Below are positions 25,256-34,101 of a stretch of 64,000 nucleotides of DNA, piece after piece. Position numbers and translations under genes: made by a program. Source of the DNA: Methylotenera_A sp031422335 (lineage in GTDB: Bacteria; Pseudomonadota; Gammaproteobacteria; Burkholderiales; Methylophilaceae). Positions within the stretch are counted from its first letter, which is position 1, and each line of letters opens with the position of its first letter. The stretch covers positions 102,751 through 166,750 of the forward strand of contig JANOQW010000008.1 of the NCBI GenBank assembly GCA_031422335.1, in the 5' to 3' direction. A model generated the notes under the pieces. That model was not told the origin of the DNA and made no database searches. It worked only from the letters and a program-made list of their open reading frames with translations.

Positions 25256-26770
25256 TTATTTCTTACTATCCATTTTTGCTTTTAACAGCGCACCAAGGTT
25301 GGTAGAGCCAGAAGCTGCAGCGGCTTCTTCGGCAGAAGGGGCTTCTGCTTTAGTTTTTGCTGGTTTTGCTTTTGGTTTAGCCGCTTTGTCGTCAGATGAT
25401 ACAGAAGCTGTCGCGCCTGATGGGTCGTCTGTCAGTTGTTTCACACCCAATGAAATACGCTCTTTTTCGACATCTATGGCTAAAATTACCGCGTTAAGCT
25501 CGTCACCTTTTTTAAAGTTACGAATCGCCTCTTCGCCTGTGGCTGTCCAAGATAAATCAGACAAATGCACTAAACCATCGATGCCGCCTGGCAAGCCAAT
25601 AAACACGCCAAAGTCGGTAATGGATTTAATTTGACCAGAAACTTTGTCGCCTTTAGCATGCGTTGCTGAGAAGTCATCCCAAGGGTTGGCTTTACATTGT
25701 TTCATGCCAAGTGATAAACGACGACGCTCTTCATCAATCTCTAAAATCATCACTTCTACTTCGTCGCCCAATTGCGCAATTTTGCCTGGGTGAATATTTT
25801 TGTTAGTCCAATCCATTTCAGATACGTGGACTAAGCCCTCGATGCCTGGCTCTACTTCAACAAACGCGCCATAATCGGTAATGTTTGAAACCTTGCCGAA
25901 CAAGCGTGTGCTAACAGGGTAACGACGGGTTAAGGCAACCCATGGGTCGTCGCCCAATTGTTTAATACCCAATGAAACACGATTTTTTTCTTGATCGAAT
26001 TTTAAGATTTTTGCTTCAACTTCTTCGCCCACTGTCAGCACTTCTGATGGGTGCTTAACACGACGCCATGCTAAATCAGTAATATGTAACAAGCCATCAA
26101 TGCCGCCCAAATCAACGAATGCGCCGTAATCGGTAATATTTTTCACGATACCTTTAACGGTTGCGCCTTCGGTCAAGCTGCCCATTAAAGCTTCACGGTC
26201 AGCGCCAGCAGAAACTTCCATTACTGCACGGCGAGAAACAACGATGTTGTTACGTTTGCGATCTAATTTGATGACTTTGAAATCCCATTCTTTGTTTTCG
26301 AATGGGGTGGTGTCTTTTACTGGGCGCACATCTACCAAAGAACCTGGTAGGAAAGCCATAATACCGTTCACGGCAACGCGTAAGCCACCTTTAACTTTAC
26401 CGCTAACAAAGCCTTTAACTACTAAGCCTTCGTTCATGGCATCTTCTAAATCTAGCCAAGCTTGCATTTTTTTGGCTTTTTCGCGCGATAGTTGAGTGTT
26501 ACCAAAACCATCTTCCAGCTTTTCAATGCATACTTTTACAAAGTCGCCCACAGCTACTTCAAGTTCGCCAGCGGCGTTCTTAAATTCAGCAGCGTCAATC
26601 CAGCTTTCAGATTTTAAACCAGCGTTGACAGTGACATGGTCGCTATCGATTAAGATGACCTCGGCGGTAATTACTTCACCAGAGCGCATTTCTTGGCGCG
26701 CTAAGCTTTCTTCAAAAAGCGCGGCGAAAGATTCCATTGAAGATGGAGTTGATTTAGAAGTAGAAGCCAT
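25256..26770 (-). CDS. rpsA: 30S ribosomal protein S1, five S1 domains
   Basis: 504 residues, shorter than the ~557 of E. coli. Five S1 (OB-fold) domains can be counted: about 32-97, 115-180, 200-270, 287-357 and 374-444, the last three with the canonical ITDYGAFV/ITDFGVFI pattern. The sixth domain of E. coli S1 is absent; instead the protein ends in a ~55-residue Ala/Lys/Glu-rich tail. S1 brings mRNA to the ribosome. Domain 6 is implicated in autoregulation in E. coli, so its loss is worth noting. A structured leader lies upstream and ihfB follows. Confidence 0.95.
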   Translation of the reverse strand: MASTSKSTPSSMESFAALFEESLARQEMRSGEVITAEVILIDSDHVTVNAGLKSESWIDAAEFKNAAGELEVAVGDFVKVCIEKLEDGFGNTQLSREKAKKMQAWLDLEDAMNEGLVVKGFVSGKVKGGLRVAVNGIMAFLPGSLVDVRPVKDTTPFENKEWDFKVIKLDRKRNNIVVSRRAVMEVSAGADREALMGSLTEGATVKGIVKNITDYGAFVDLGGIDGLLHITDLAWRRVKHPSEVLTVGEEVEAKILKFDQEKNRVSLGIKQLGDDPWVALTRRYPVSTRLFGKVSNITDYGAFVEVEPGIEGLVHVSEMDWTNKNIHPGKIAQLGDEVEVMILEIDEERRRLSLGMKQCKANPWDDFSATHAKGDKVSGQIKSITDFGVFIGLPGGIDGLVHLSDLSWTATGEEAIRNFKKGDELNAVILAIDVEKERISLGVKQLTDDPSGATASVSSDDKAAKPKAKPAKTKAEAPSAEEAAAASGSTNLGALLKAKMDSKK

Positions 26771-26824
26771 TAAATTAAAGATACCTAAAAAATTACTTAC
26801 ATTGCAGTTTTAAATTACAACTTA

Positions 26825-26863
26825 AGCGTTCCCACCTAGCAGCGGGGTAGTTAATTAAACGCT
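26825..26863 (-). promoter_or_regulatory. Structured leader upstream of rpsA
   Basis: In the 170-bp cmk-rpsA gap, AGCGTT pairs with AACGCT (26858-26863 and 26825-26830) around an inner CCC/GGG pairing. Next to it GTGCTAA pairs with TTAGCAC-like bases at 26872-26882. This could be the S1 autoregulatory leader, which in E. coli is a series of hairpins, but structure alone does not prove it. Confidence 0.35.
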
Positions 26864-26940
26864 GTGCTTAATAGTTAGCACAACACGAATCATGCATATT
26901 ACACAAAAAATAGCTTGTGTTCAATGACTTAAATCATTTT

Positions 26941-27615
26941 TTATTGCGTTGGCGCAACATTTTTGTAGGCATTTAAAACAAAATCTACCGCTTGTTGAAT
27001 GCTGCGCTGGGTAGTGTCCAGCAAAATCGCATCTGGCGTCTGTATCAGCGGTGATGCGCGGCGCTGGCTATCGCGATAATCGCGCGCTTGCAAATCGAGT
27101 AAAACTTTGTCATAAGTGGTGGGATATTTGCTTGCGATAGGCTGTTTGTAGCGTCGATCGGCACGGATTTCCACAGTGGCGGTGAGGAAAATTTTGAGCT
27201 TGGCATCGGTAAATATCACCGAGCCCATATCGCGGCCATCAGCCACCAAGCCGGGTGACTTTCTAAAACTTTGCTGCAAATTAAAAAGCGCCTGACGCAC
27301 TTGCGGGTGAATCGCTACTTCAGAAGCGCCACGGCTGATATCCTCGCTACGCACTGCTTCAGTAATCATGCGGTCGTTGAGATAAATTTCACCATTTTTA
27401 AAGCTGATACTGAGCGATTCTGCTAGCCTGCCAAGTGCTTCAGCGTCGTCCCAAGCCAAGTTTTTTTGCTGCGCAGCGTACGCCACGATGCGATATAAAG
27501 CACCAGAATCTAAATAATGAAAGCCAAGTTTTTCGGCTACCAGCTGTGCCACTGTACCTTTGCCACTGGCAGAAGGGCCATCAATTGCGATGACAGGAAT
27601 AGAATTAACTGACAA
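26941..27615 (-). CDS. cmk: Cytidylate kinase
   Basis: Phosphorylates CMP and dCMP. About 224 residues from the TTG at 27615, close to the family's 225-230. P-loop IAIDGPSASGKGT near the N-terminus, YLDSGALYR and the GRDMGSVIF segment are diagnostic. An ATG at 27672 is in frame, but would overlap aroA by 68 bp and add an unconserved leader; TTG at 27615 or 27624 overlaps the aroA end by 11-20 bp. Lies between aroA and rpsA in the standard order. Confidence 0.93.
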   Translation of the reverse strand: MSVNSIPVIAIDGPSASGKGTVAQLVAEKLGFHYLDSGALYRIVAYAAQQKNLAWDDAEALGRLAESLSISFKNGEIYLNDRMITEAVRSEDISRGASEVAIHPQVRQALFNLQQSFRKSPGLVADGRDMGSVIFTDAKLKIFLTATVEIRADRRYKQPIASKYPTTYDKVLLDLQARDYRDSQRRASPLIQTPDAILLDTTQRSIQQAVDFVLNAYKNVAPTQ

Positions 27616-28894
27616 TTTTTGCAAATTCTTCAAAATAATTGGGAAAAGTTTTCGCCACACATTTGGGGTCATTAATGGTAATCGGCACGCCGCCTAATGA
27701 CACCAGCGAAAAGCACATCGCCATGCGGTGGTCGTCGTAGGTGTCAATCACCGCGTTTGGAATCAATTTGGCGGGCGGTGTGATTTTGATAAAATCTGTG
27801 CCTTCCTCCACTATTGCACCCACTTTGCGCAGCTCGGTCGCCATCGCAGCGATACGGTCGGTTTCTTTGACGCGCCAACTGGCGATATTGCGCAAAGTCG
27901 TCATTCCATCGGCAAATAAGGCTAGTACGGCCAAAGTCATGGCGGCATCGGGGATATGGTTGCAATCGAGGTCAATGGCCTTGAGTTTTTTCTGATATGG
28001 GCTTGCGCATTGAACGGAGTTGATACTAGGTAATATACCAGCCCCCATTTCTTTAAGTGCTTCTGTAAATCTAATATCGCCCTGAATGCTCTCACCCCCA
28101 AGTCCAAAAACGGTCATAGGGCCACCGCCAATTGCGCCAGCAGCTAAGAAATATGAAGCGCTTGAGGCATCACCTTCTACGAATATTCTATCCGGTGTAG
28201 TGTAAAAACTAACCGCAGGAATAGTGAAACTTTGCCAATCTGTACGTTGAACTGGTACGCCAAATTTAAGCATTAAATTTAGCGTAATTTCAATGTAAGG
28301 TTTGGAGATCAACTCGCCAATCACTTCAATCGTGGCTTTTTGTTTGATGAGCGGTAAAGCCATCAGCAAAGCTGTTAAAAACTGGCTAGAAACATCACCG
28401 CGAATTTTAATCGGCTTGCTTACATCAATATTGGCAGGTGAAATCTTGAGCGGTGGGAAACCTTCGTTTTCTAGATACTCAATATTCGCGCCGATTTGGC
28501 GTAACGCATCTACCAAATCACCAATCGGGCGCTCATGCATACGTGGTACGCCTGAAAGGCTGTAATGGCCACCAGATAAGGCAAGTGCGGCAGTAAGCGG
28601 ACGAAAAGCGGTGCCAGCGTTACCTAAAAAAAGTTCGGCGTCTTTATTGGGGAAGTTACCGTTGCACCCATGCACTCGCCAATTAGTTTCACTTAGTTTT
28701 TCTAACTTGATGCCTAATTTTTCAAGCGCTTCAAGCATACGTGATGTGTCATCAGAAACCAATAAATCGCGAATTTCTGTCACACCTTCTGCTAATGCCG
28801 CTAATAACAACGTGCGGTTTGAGATACTTTTCGAGCCAGGCAGCGTGATGTTGCCTTCGGCTTTGTTGGCAGCGGGTAGAGTGAGTTGTTCCAT
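27605..28894 (-). CDS. aroA: 3-phosphoshikimate 1-carboxyvinyltransferase (EPSP synthase)
   Basis: Sixth step of the shikimate pathway: adds enolpyruvate from PEP to shikimate 3-phosphate. 429 residues from ATG 28894 (MEQLTLPA). The PEP-binding LPGSKSISNRTLLLAALA is near residue 20 and LFLGNAGTAFRPLTAAL near 90; the latter has Ala where E. coli has Gly96-Thr97 (GNAGTAFR is the normal class I sequence). RVKETDRIAAM and DDHRMAM are near the C-terminus. Frame extends 23 codons upstream to 28963 into tyrA, but that part is not conserved. Confidence 0.95.
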   Translation of the reverse strand: MEQLTLPAANKAEGNITLPGSKSISNRTLLLAALAEGVTEIRDLLVSDDTSRMLEALEKLGIKLEKLSETNWRVHGCNGNFPNKDAELFLGNAGTAFRPLTAALALSGGHYSLSGVPRMHERPIGDLVDALRQIGANIEYLENEGFPPLKISPANIDVSKPIKIRGDVSSQFLTALLMALPLIKQKATIEVIGELISKPYIEITLNLMLKFGVPVQRTDWQSFTIPAVSFYTTPDRIFVEGDASSASYFLAAGAIGGGPMTVFGLGGESIQGDIRFTEALKEMGAGILPSINSVQCASPYQKKLKAIDLDCNHIPDAAMTLAVLALFADGMTTLRNIASWRVKETDRIAAMATELRKVGAIVEEGTDFIKITPPAKLIPNAVIDTYDDHRMAMCFSLVSLGGVPITINDPKCVAKTFPNYFEEFAKIVS

Positions 28895-28910
28895 GGTTAC
28901 TATTTTTCTT

Positions 28911-29792
28911 CTATTTACTATTTGTTTTTGCCCAATTGTTTCGTGCTGCACTGGCGCGCTCAAACAGCGCTAGTAAGCCATCACCATTATCTTCATTAAG
29001 CAATTGTTTTAATTGTGAAATTTGTTGCTCGAATGCAGTTAAATCACGCAATAAAGCAGTTTTATTGGCTAATGAAATATCGCGCCACATCTCGGGCGAG
29101 CTACCTGCAATACGCGTAAAGTCTCTAAAGCCGCTGGCAGCGAAGCTGAATAATTGTTCCGCGTTAGGGCGCGAGGCAATATCGTTTACCAAGGCAAATG
29201 CCAATAAATGCGGTAAGTGACTTACTGCGGCGAAAATACTATCATGCGTTTCGGCAGACATTTCACTTACATTTGCGCCGCAAGCTTTCCACAATTCCGA
29301 TGCCCTGCGAACCGCATGGATATTGGTCTCTGGCGTAGGCGAAAAAACAGGTGTAAGCACTACGTTTTTGCCTAAAAATAAGTCACTTTTTGCTGCTGCA
29401 ACACCAGACTTTTCTGCACCAGCTATTGGGTGGCCACCCACAAATTGGTCAAACTGCGCGCCTAAAATCTCACCAGCCACCTTTAATACATCAGACTTGG
29501 TACTACCTGCGTCGGTAATCACTGTTTGTGCCTGCAAATGCGGCTGAATGCTACGTAAAATATTGGCAGTTTGCGCCACAGGTGTGGCAATCAGGATTAA
29601 ATCTGCGCCTGCAACTGCCTCGGCAATATCGGTCTGTGCTGAATCGATTACGCCTAAATCTAGCGCGGCTTGCAAGTTTTTTTCGCTACGCCCAACGCCG
29701 ACGATATACGTGCTTAAGCCAGCTTTTTTTAAAGCCAATGCTACCGAGCCGCCAATCAGGCCCACTCCAAAAATAACCAATTTATTCAACAT
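28911..29792 (-). CDS. tyrA: Prephenate dehydrogenase
   Basis: Oxidatively decarboxylates prephenate to 4-hydroxyphenylpyruvate (or arogenate to tyrosine). About 293 residues from ATG 29792 (MLNKLVIFG). NAD-binding GVGLIGGSVALAL near 7-20, DAGSTKSDV near 97, and GGHPIAGAEKSGVAAA near 120 are typical. Codons near residue 155-167 (PETNIHAVRRA) coincide with a copy of the palindromic repeat element. First gene of tyrA-aroA-cmk-rpsA-ihfB-lapB-pyrF on the minus strand. Confidence 0.93.
   Translation of the reverse strand: MLNKLVIFGVGLIGGSVALALKKAGLSTYIVGVGRSEKNLQAALDLGVIDSAQTDIAEAVAGADLILIATPVAQTANILRSIQPHLQAQTVITDAGSTKSDVLKVAGEILGAQFDQFVGGHPIAGAEKSGVAAAKSDLFLGKNVVLTPVFSPTPETNIHAVRRASELWKACGANVSEMSAETHDSIFAAVSHLPHLLAFALVNDIASRPNAEQLFSFAASGFRDFTRIAGSSPEMWRDISLANKTALLRDLTAFEQQISQLKQLLNEDNGDGLLALFERASAARNNWAKTNSK
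29300..29338 (-). repeat. Palindromic repeat element inside tyrA, one arm decayed
   Basis: The left arm and loop (ATGCCCTGCGAACCGCATGGATATT) match the family closely; the right arm has drifted (GGTCTCTGGCG). Read in the tyrA frame it gives ETNIHAVRRA, compare LQANIHG in other copies. Confidence 0.7.
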
Positions 29793-30005
29793 TAAATTTT
29801 TACGAAAAAATGACAATAGTAGCCATGAAAATTAAAGTGCGTATTGTAGCATTTCTGCCAGATTTACATCACATAATGCCTAGATAATTCATCAAAATTT
29901 AAATATTTACACAACAAAATCAATTACATAAGTAATGTTTAAAAGTTGGCAAGGTTTTTGCTCAATCATGATTACAAAAATACTAACAAATGATAGGTAA
30001 CGGAA

Positions 30006-30482
30006 ATGGCATTATTTAACTGGTTTGATACTAAAAAATATATAGATGCAAGTACTTCAGTAGTGCTTGCAGATAAGCACTCTGCTGGCTTGAGTCTTGA
30101 GCAAGTGTTGAGTGCACATCTTGCATGGCATGAAAGATTCATAGAAGTGATGCATGGCGCAAAAGATGCAGATTTTGAATTAACAAAAGTGTATCAAGAT
30201 AGCTATAGTTTTTTGGGAAAATGGCTTAGCGGTGAAGCAAAGACGCTTTATGGACATTTGCCTGAGTACGATGTTGTCTGTAAAGCGCATGCAGCGTTTC
30301 ATGGTTGCGCAGGTGTTGCCTTGGGACAACATCAAATGGGTAATGAGGACTATGCGCAACAGTTTTTAAAAACCAAGTATCGTAGCGCATTCAACAAGGT
30401 CAAAATGGAATTTGCAACCTTATTTAGTGCGGCCAGCTTTAAACACTCCATTCGCCATCAATCAACTTCTCTTGCGGCTTAA
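30006..30482 (+). CDS. Standalone CZB (chemoreceptor zinc-binding) domain protein, Cys replaced by Ser
   Basis: 158 residues, soluble. The CZB pattern is clear: HLAW (His38), SFLGKWL (68-74) and HAAFH (His95, His99). In CZB domains the motif is CxLGxW and its Cys is a zinc ligand; here Ser68 takes its place while the three histidines remain. CZB domains sense zinc or hypochlorite in chemoreceptors and diguanylate cyclases. No receptor or kinase domain is attached; a diguanylate cyclase gene lies 1.5 kb downstream. The gene overlaps the convergent bpt gene by 44 bp. Confidence 0.75.
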   Translation: MALFNWFDTKKYIDASTSVVLADKHSAGLSLEQVLSAHLAWHERFIEVMHGAKDADFELTKVYQDSYSFLGKWLSGEAKTLYGHLPEYDVVCKAHAAFHGCAGVALGQHQMGNEDYAQQFLKTKYRSAFNKVKMEFATLFSAASFKHSIRHQSTSLAA

Positions 30483-31206
30483 AGGCTTGTTTATAAGTCA
30501 TTTTTTCGCTTTCTGCTATCCAATAACCCAAGTACAGATAAGGCAAACCTAAAATTTTAGTCCATTCGGTTTGCCACATGATGGAATAAGTGCCGTAACT
30601 GGCACGCTTAGTAGAATCACTAAAGCTAGATTTAGACTCTCCAGCTTTAAAGGAGGTGTCGTAAAAGGTGTACACTGCCGACACGCCATCGCCCACAATA
30701 TCTACCACGCTGACGATTTTGAGTTGATTTTCCGCATTGCGAAATTCCACCATTAGGCTTTCTACATTGCTCTGGCACAAAAATTGGCGATATTGTTCGG
30801 CCTCATCTTTGTCTTGGTTGAAATTTTCTGGCTCGGCGTGGCGCGCAGCTTGGTAGCTGGTGTAAAGCTCAAAATGATCTTGATGATAGCCCAGTGGCAT
30901 GATGTTCACAGTTAGGTTTGCATGCTGTTTAAACGCACGTTTTTGGCTGCGACTTGGTGCAAAATCTGCCAGCACAACTCTAGTGGGTATGCAGGCATTG
31001 CAGGTTTCGCAATGCGGCCGGTAAGCAAACTTGCCACTACGCCGAAAGCCTTGTGTAATCAGCCCACTATACACATTTGCATCAACTAAATGATGTGGTG
31101 TGGCGATTAAACTTTGCGCAAGCTTGCCCGGCAAATAGCCGCAAGTGTAGGGCGTCGTCACGTAAAATTGCAGCTTGTGTAAATGTGGTTCTGATAACAA
31201 GGTCAT
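30439..31206 (-). CDS. bpt: Aspartate/glutamate leucyltransferase (arginyltransferase family)
   Basis: 255 residues. N-end-rule enzyme that adds leucine from Leu-tRNA to proteins starting with Asp or Glu, marking them for ClpS/ClpAP. CGYLPGKLAQS near the N-terminus, the CETCNACIPTRV cysteine motif near 72-83 and SKSSFSDSTKRASYGTYSIM region are typical. It follows aat by 5 bp on the same strand. The 3' end overlaps the CZB gene's 3' end by 44 bp on the opposite strand. Confidence 0.93.
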   Translation of the reverse strand: MTLLSEPHLHKLQFYVTTPYTCGYLPGKLAQSLIATPHHLVDANVYSGLITQGFRRSGKFAYRPHCETCNACIPTRVVLADFAPSRSQKRAFKQHANLTVNIMPLGYHQDHFELYTSYQAARHAEPENFNQDKDEAEQYRQFLCQSNVESLMVEFRNAENQLKIVSVVDIVGDGVSAVYTFYDTSFKAGESKSSFSDSTKRASYGTYSIMWQTEWTKILGLPYLYLGYWIAESEKMTYKQAFKPQEKLIDGEWSV

Positions 31207-31211
31207 AGTAA

Positions 31212-31934
31212 CTATTCTATCAATTTTAATAAACTTTGCATGAATTCATCGCGACTAATTTCGCGCCCGCCAAAGTTGCTTAATAAGGGGGTTTTCATTT
31301 GACAATCTATTAGGCCAACTTGCTGGCTTTTAAGCCATTCAACCAAATGTACAAAGGCAATTTTTGATGCGTTTGGCTGTGTGTGAAACATGCTTTCACC
31401 ATAAAACATACGGCCTATTTTTACGCCGTAGCAACCGCCGACCAACTCGCCTTTTAGCCAAGTTTCGGCTGATATGGCATAGCCTTGCTGGTGTAACTCG
31501 CAATAGGCGGCAATCATATCGGGTGAAATCCAAGTACCTGCATGTTCCCCATATTTATCAACACGCGGCGTACTACTACATGCGTTAATAACAGCCTGAA
31601 AGGCACTATTGATGCGGGTTTCAAGGCCATGATTTAGATAAGTGTTTTCGCGAATACTTTTAAGTGTTTTTGTTAGGGATTTGCTAATTTTTAACTCATC
31701 AGGGTACAGCACCATGCGTGGGTTTGGGCTCCACCACATGATAGGATCCCCTTCACTAAACCATGGAAAAATGCCTTGCTTGTAAGCACTAAGTAAACGC
31801 GCTGCGCTTAAATCGCCACCAATCGCAATTAAGCCATTGGGTTCCTCGAGTGCGTGTGATAGTGGGGGAAAGGCGTTTTCCGCCTCTAGCGCAAGCACAT
31901 CGCCGCCTGAAAGTTTGTAATAAGCGCTTGCCAT
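31212..31934 (-). CDS. aat: Leucyl/phenylalanyl-tRNA-protein transferase
   Basis: 240 residues. Transfers Leu or Phe from tRNA onto N-terminal Lys or Arg of proteins. FPPLSHALEEPNGLIAIGGDLS near 17-37, GIFPWFSEGDPIMWWSPNPRMV near 54-75, and GGCYGVKIGRMFYGESMFH near 168-186 are hallmark motifs. Together with bpt it forms the betaproteobacterial N-end-rule pair; clpS/clpA are not in the window. Confidence 0.95.
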   Translation of the reverse strand: MASAYYKLSGGDVLALEAENAFPPLSHALEEPNGLIAIGGDLSAARLLSAYKQGIFPWFSEGDPIMWWSPNPRMVLYPDELKISKSLTKTLKSIRENTYLNHGLETRINSAFQAVINACSSTPRVDKYGEHAGTWISPDMIAAYCELHQQGYAISAETWLKGELVGGCYGVKIGRMFYGESMFHTQPNASKIAFVHLVEWLKSQQVGLIDCQMKTPLLSNFGGREISRDEFMQSLLKLIE

Positions 31935-31957
31935 GCTTAACGATTGAGTTTTAGGAT

Positions 31958-33973
31958 TTAATTAAATAGTAATGCTTGCTGCGTAAACAATTGATGGTGT
32001 CCGCCACCATTTGCTTTAGCTTCATACATTGCTTGGTCGGCATGACGCAACAGAATATCGGGTGGATTGTTGTCAGATGGATAAAAAGTATAGCCAATAC
32101 TGGCAGAAATTTTGAGTGTTTCGCCGTTAATAATAAATGGCGCTTCAATTTCCGCAAGTAATCTGTCTAAGGTTAATTTATATTCCTCTAGCGATTGTAG
32201 GCCACACAATAATAAGGCAAATTCATCACCGCCTAAACGAGCAATGGTATCGCTTTCGCGCAGGTTGTCACGTAAACGCTCAGCTAGCATAATCAGCAAT
32301 TGGTCTCCTGCTTCGTGCCCAAGCTTATCGTTAATCGGTTTGAAATTATCTAAATCAAAATAACAAATAGCAACAGACTCTTTACTTCGCACCGCACGTG
32401 CTACCGCTTGCTGCAGGCGATCTGAAAATAAGGCACGATTAGGTAATTGTGTGAGTGGGTCGTGATAAGCCATATGCTCAAGCGAATTTTGATGCTCTTT
32501 TTGCTGCGTAATATCTGAAAATAGGCCGACGTAATGCTGAAACTGTTGCGCATTATCGTAAACGGGGAAAATATCGAGTGAGGCCATATATTGACTGCCG
32601 TTTTTCTTTTTACTCCAAGCCTCACCTTGCCACTCAACTTTATTTGAGGCATCCTTGCCTGAAGCGTCACTAAATAGTTTTGAAAAGAATGATTTTTGTA
32701 AATGTACAAAACCTAGCTCATGCGGCTTCCGCCCAAGTGCTTCTTCTCGGCTGTAGCCACTTAATGTGGTAAAAGCAGGATTAACTTCCGTAATGTTCGC
32801 ATCAGCATCTGTAATAAAAATACCATCATGCGCATGCGCAAATACGCTAGATGACACACTCAGTCGCTCAGCATTTTCTTGCAGTTCTGTTAGCATTTCA
32901 CGCAGGCGTTGGCGCATTTTAAGCATATTGCCAATCAGCGTATCTGGCGCTGCTTTAATACCATCTTCCTCAAAATCACCTTGTTCTATACGGCTGACTA
33001 GTGCGCTGGCTGTTTTAGGATCGCCTCCTAGCGGCCCAATGACATACTGCCGCAAGCTCTTTAATGCCAAAATGAGTAGCAATACGCCAAATAATCCACC
33101 CATAATTAACAGGGGATATAATCTGCTTGCACTACTCCAAAATGCTTCACGCGCGGGGTAGGCGATGACTGCGTGAAAATCCCATTGTGGGATATTTCTA
33201 GTCACAATTATCCATTGATCCGTAGAATTATTTAAAATTTTCGCAGCTTGCGCTTGGGTAACACGCTCTGATAAAAACCGAATATTATTATTGTAATCGG
33301 TGAGTGCGGCAAACCCTGTTTTAAGAAATGCCCGTTTTTTAATCGCTTGATTGAGTGCTTTTAGATCCACTTTATAACCGACATACCAAGCACCTATCAA
33401 CTTGCCAGATTGGTCGGTAATTGGTTCATAGCCAGCAATATAAGGCTCACCTAAAATATCAACAACCCCATAAAATGATTGATTAGCAAGCAAAAATGGA
33501 ATCGCTTTGCCCTTAGGGTCGAGCACAGTGCCAATGGCGCGCGAGCCATCTTTTTTGCGAACACTGGTGGCAATACGCACAAAATTAGTTTCATTTTTAA
33601 CAAACAGCGTGGCAGAACCAGTGCCAGTTTCTGTTGCACCGTCAACTAAATCTATGTCATATGCTTGTGAATGGGCGCCGAATTTCAAGTCTGGCAAGCG
33701 TTGCTTGTTAATGACAATGCTGCCTTCAATACTTGCTGGGCCAATAGTCTGTATTCGCTGTCTTAATAATTGCATGGAGAGCTGCACATGCTCACTGACG
33801 AGGCTCTCCGCCATCGTCAGCAAATCTTCAAGCTCACTCGCTTCGGTTAACGCATTGGTTCTGATTCTTTCCATATCTGCCGTAAACATATGAATAGCGG
33901 TGGAAATAATAGATAAAACCCCTACAAAAAGTAGGGGTAGCAGGATGCGTTGTATAAACGAGAATTGCTTCAT
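31958..33973 (-). CDS. Diguanylate cyclase with Cache sensor, PAS and GGDEF domains
   Basis: 671 residues. Transmembrane helix about 10-30, a periplasmic Cache (Cache3/Cache2-type) domain to about 280 (AWYVGYKVDLKALNQAI), a second helix about 283-305, a HAMP-like linker, a PAS domain about 370-490 (GIFITDADANITEVNPAF), and a GGDEF domain about 505-665. The active site is an intact GGDEF, and an RxxD inhibitory site (RESD) stands five residues before it, so it should make c-di-GMP with product inhibition. No EAL domain. Neighbours aat and the HMA-MauE gene suggest no operon. Confidence 0.92.
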   Translation of the reverse strand: MKQFSFIQRILLPLLFVGVLSIISTAIHMFTADMERIRTNALTEASELEDLLTMAESLVSEHVQLSMQLLRQRIQTIGPASIEGSIVINKQRLPDLKFGAHSQAYDIDLVDGATETGTGSATLFVKNETNFVRIATSVRKKDGSRAIGTVLDPKGKAIPFLLANQSFYGVVDILGEPYIAGYEPITDQSGKLIGAWYVGYKVDLKALNQAIKKRAFLKTGFAALTDYNNNIRFLSERVTQAQAAKILNNSTDQWIIVTRNIPQWDFHAVIAYPAREAFWSSASRLYPLLIMGGLFGVLLLILALKSLRQYVIGPLGGDPKTASALVSRIEQGDFEEDGIKAAPDTLIGNMLKMRQRLREMLTELQENAERLSVSSSVFAHAHDGIFITDADANITEVNPAFTTLSGYSREEALGRKPHELGFVHLQKSFFSKLFSDASGKDASNKVEWQGEAWSKKKNGSQYMASLDIFPVYDNAQQFQHYVGLFSDITQQKEHQNSLEHMAYHDPLTQLPNRALFSDRLQQAVARAVRSKESVAICYFDLDNFKPINDKLGHEAGDQLLIMLAERLRDNLRESDTIARLGGDEFALLLCGLQSLEEYKLTLDRLLAEIEAPFIINGETLKISASIGYTFYPSDNNPPDILLRHADQAMYEAKANGGGHHQLFTQQALLFN

Positions 33974-34101
33974 GACTAACTATTAATTTCTTAATTTTTT
34001 TGATGAAGGGCAAAACACAAGTTTACACCATGCTTAAAGTTTGTTCTAGAAAGTATTTGTGGTGTCAATATGAGGTGTAAATTAAGCTGTGTAAATTTTA
34101 G

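Noticed and set aside
33918..33938. Hairpin CCCCTAC/GTAGGGG near the start of the diguanylate cyclase gene
   Set aside because: It lies in conserved transmembrane coding sequence with no T tract; probably chance.
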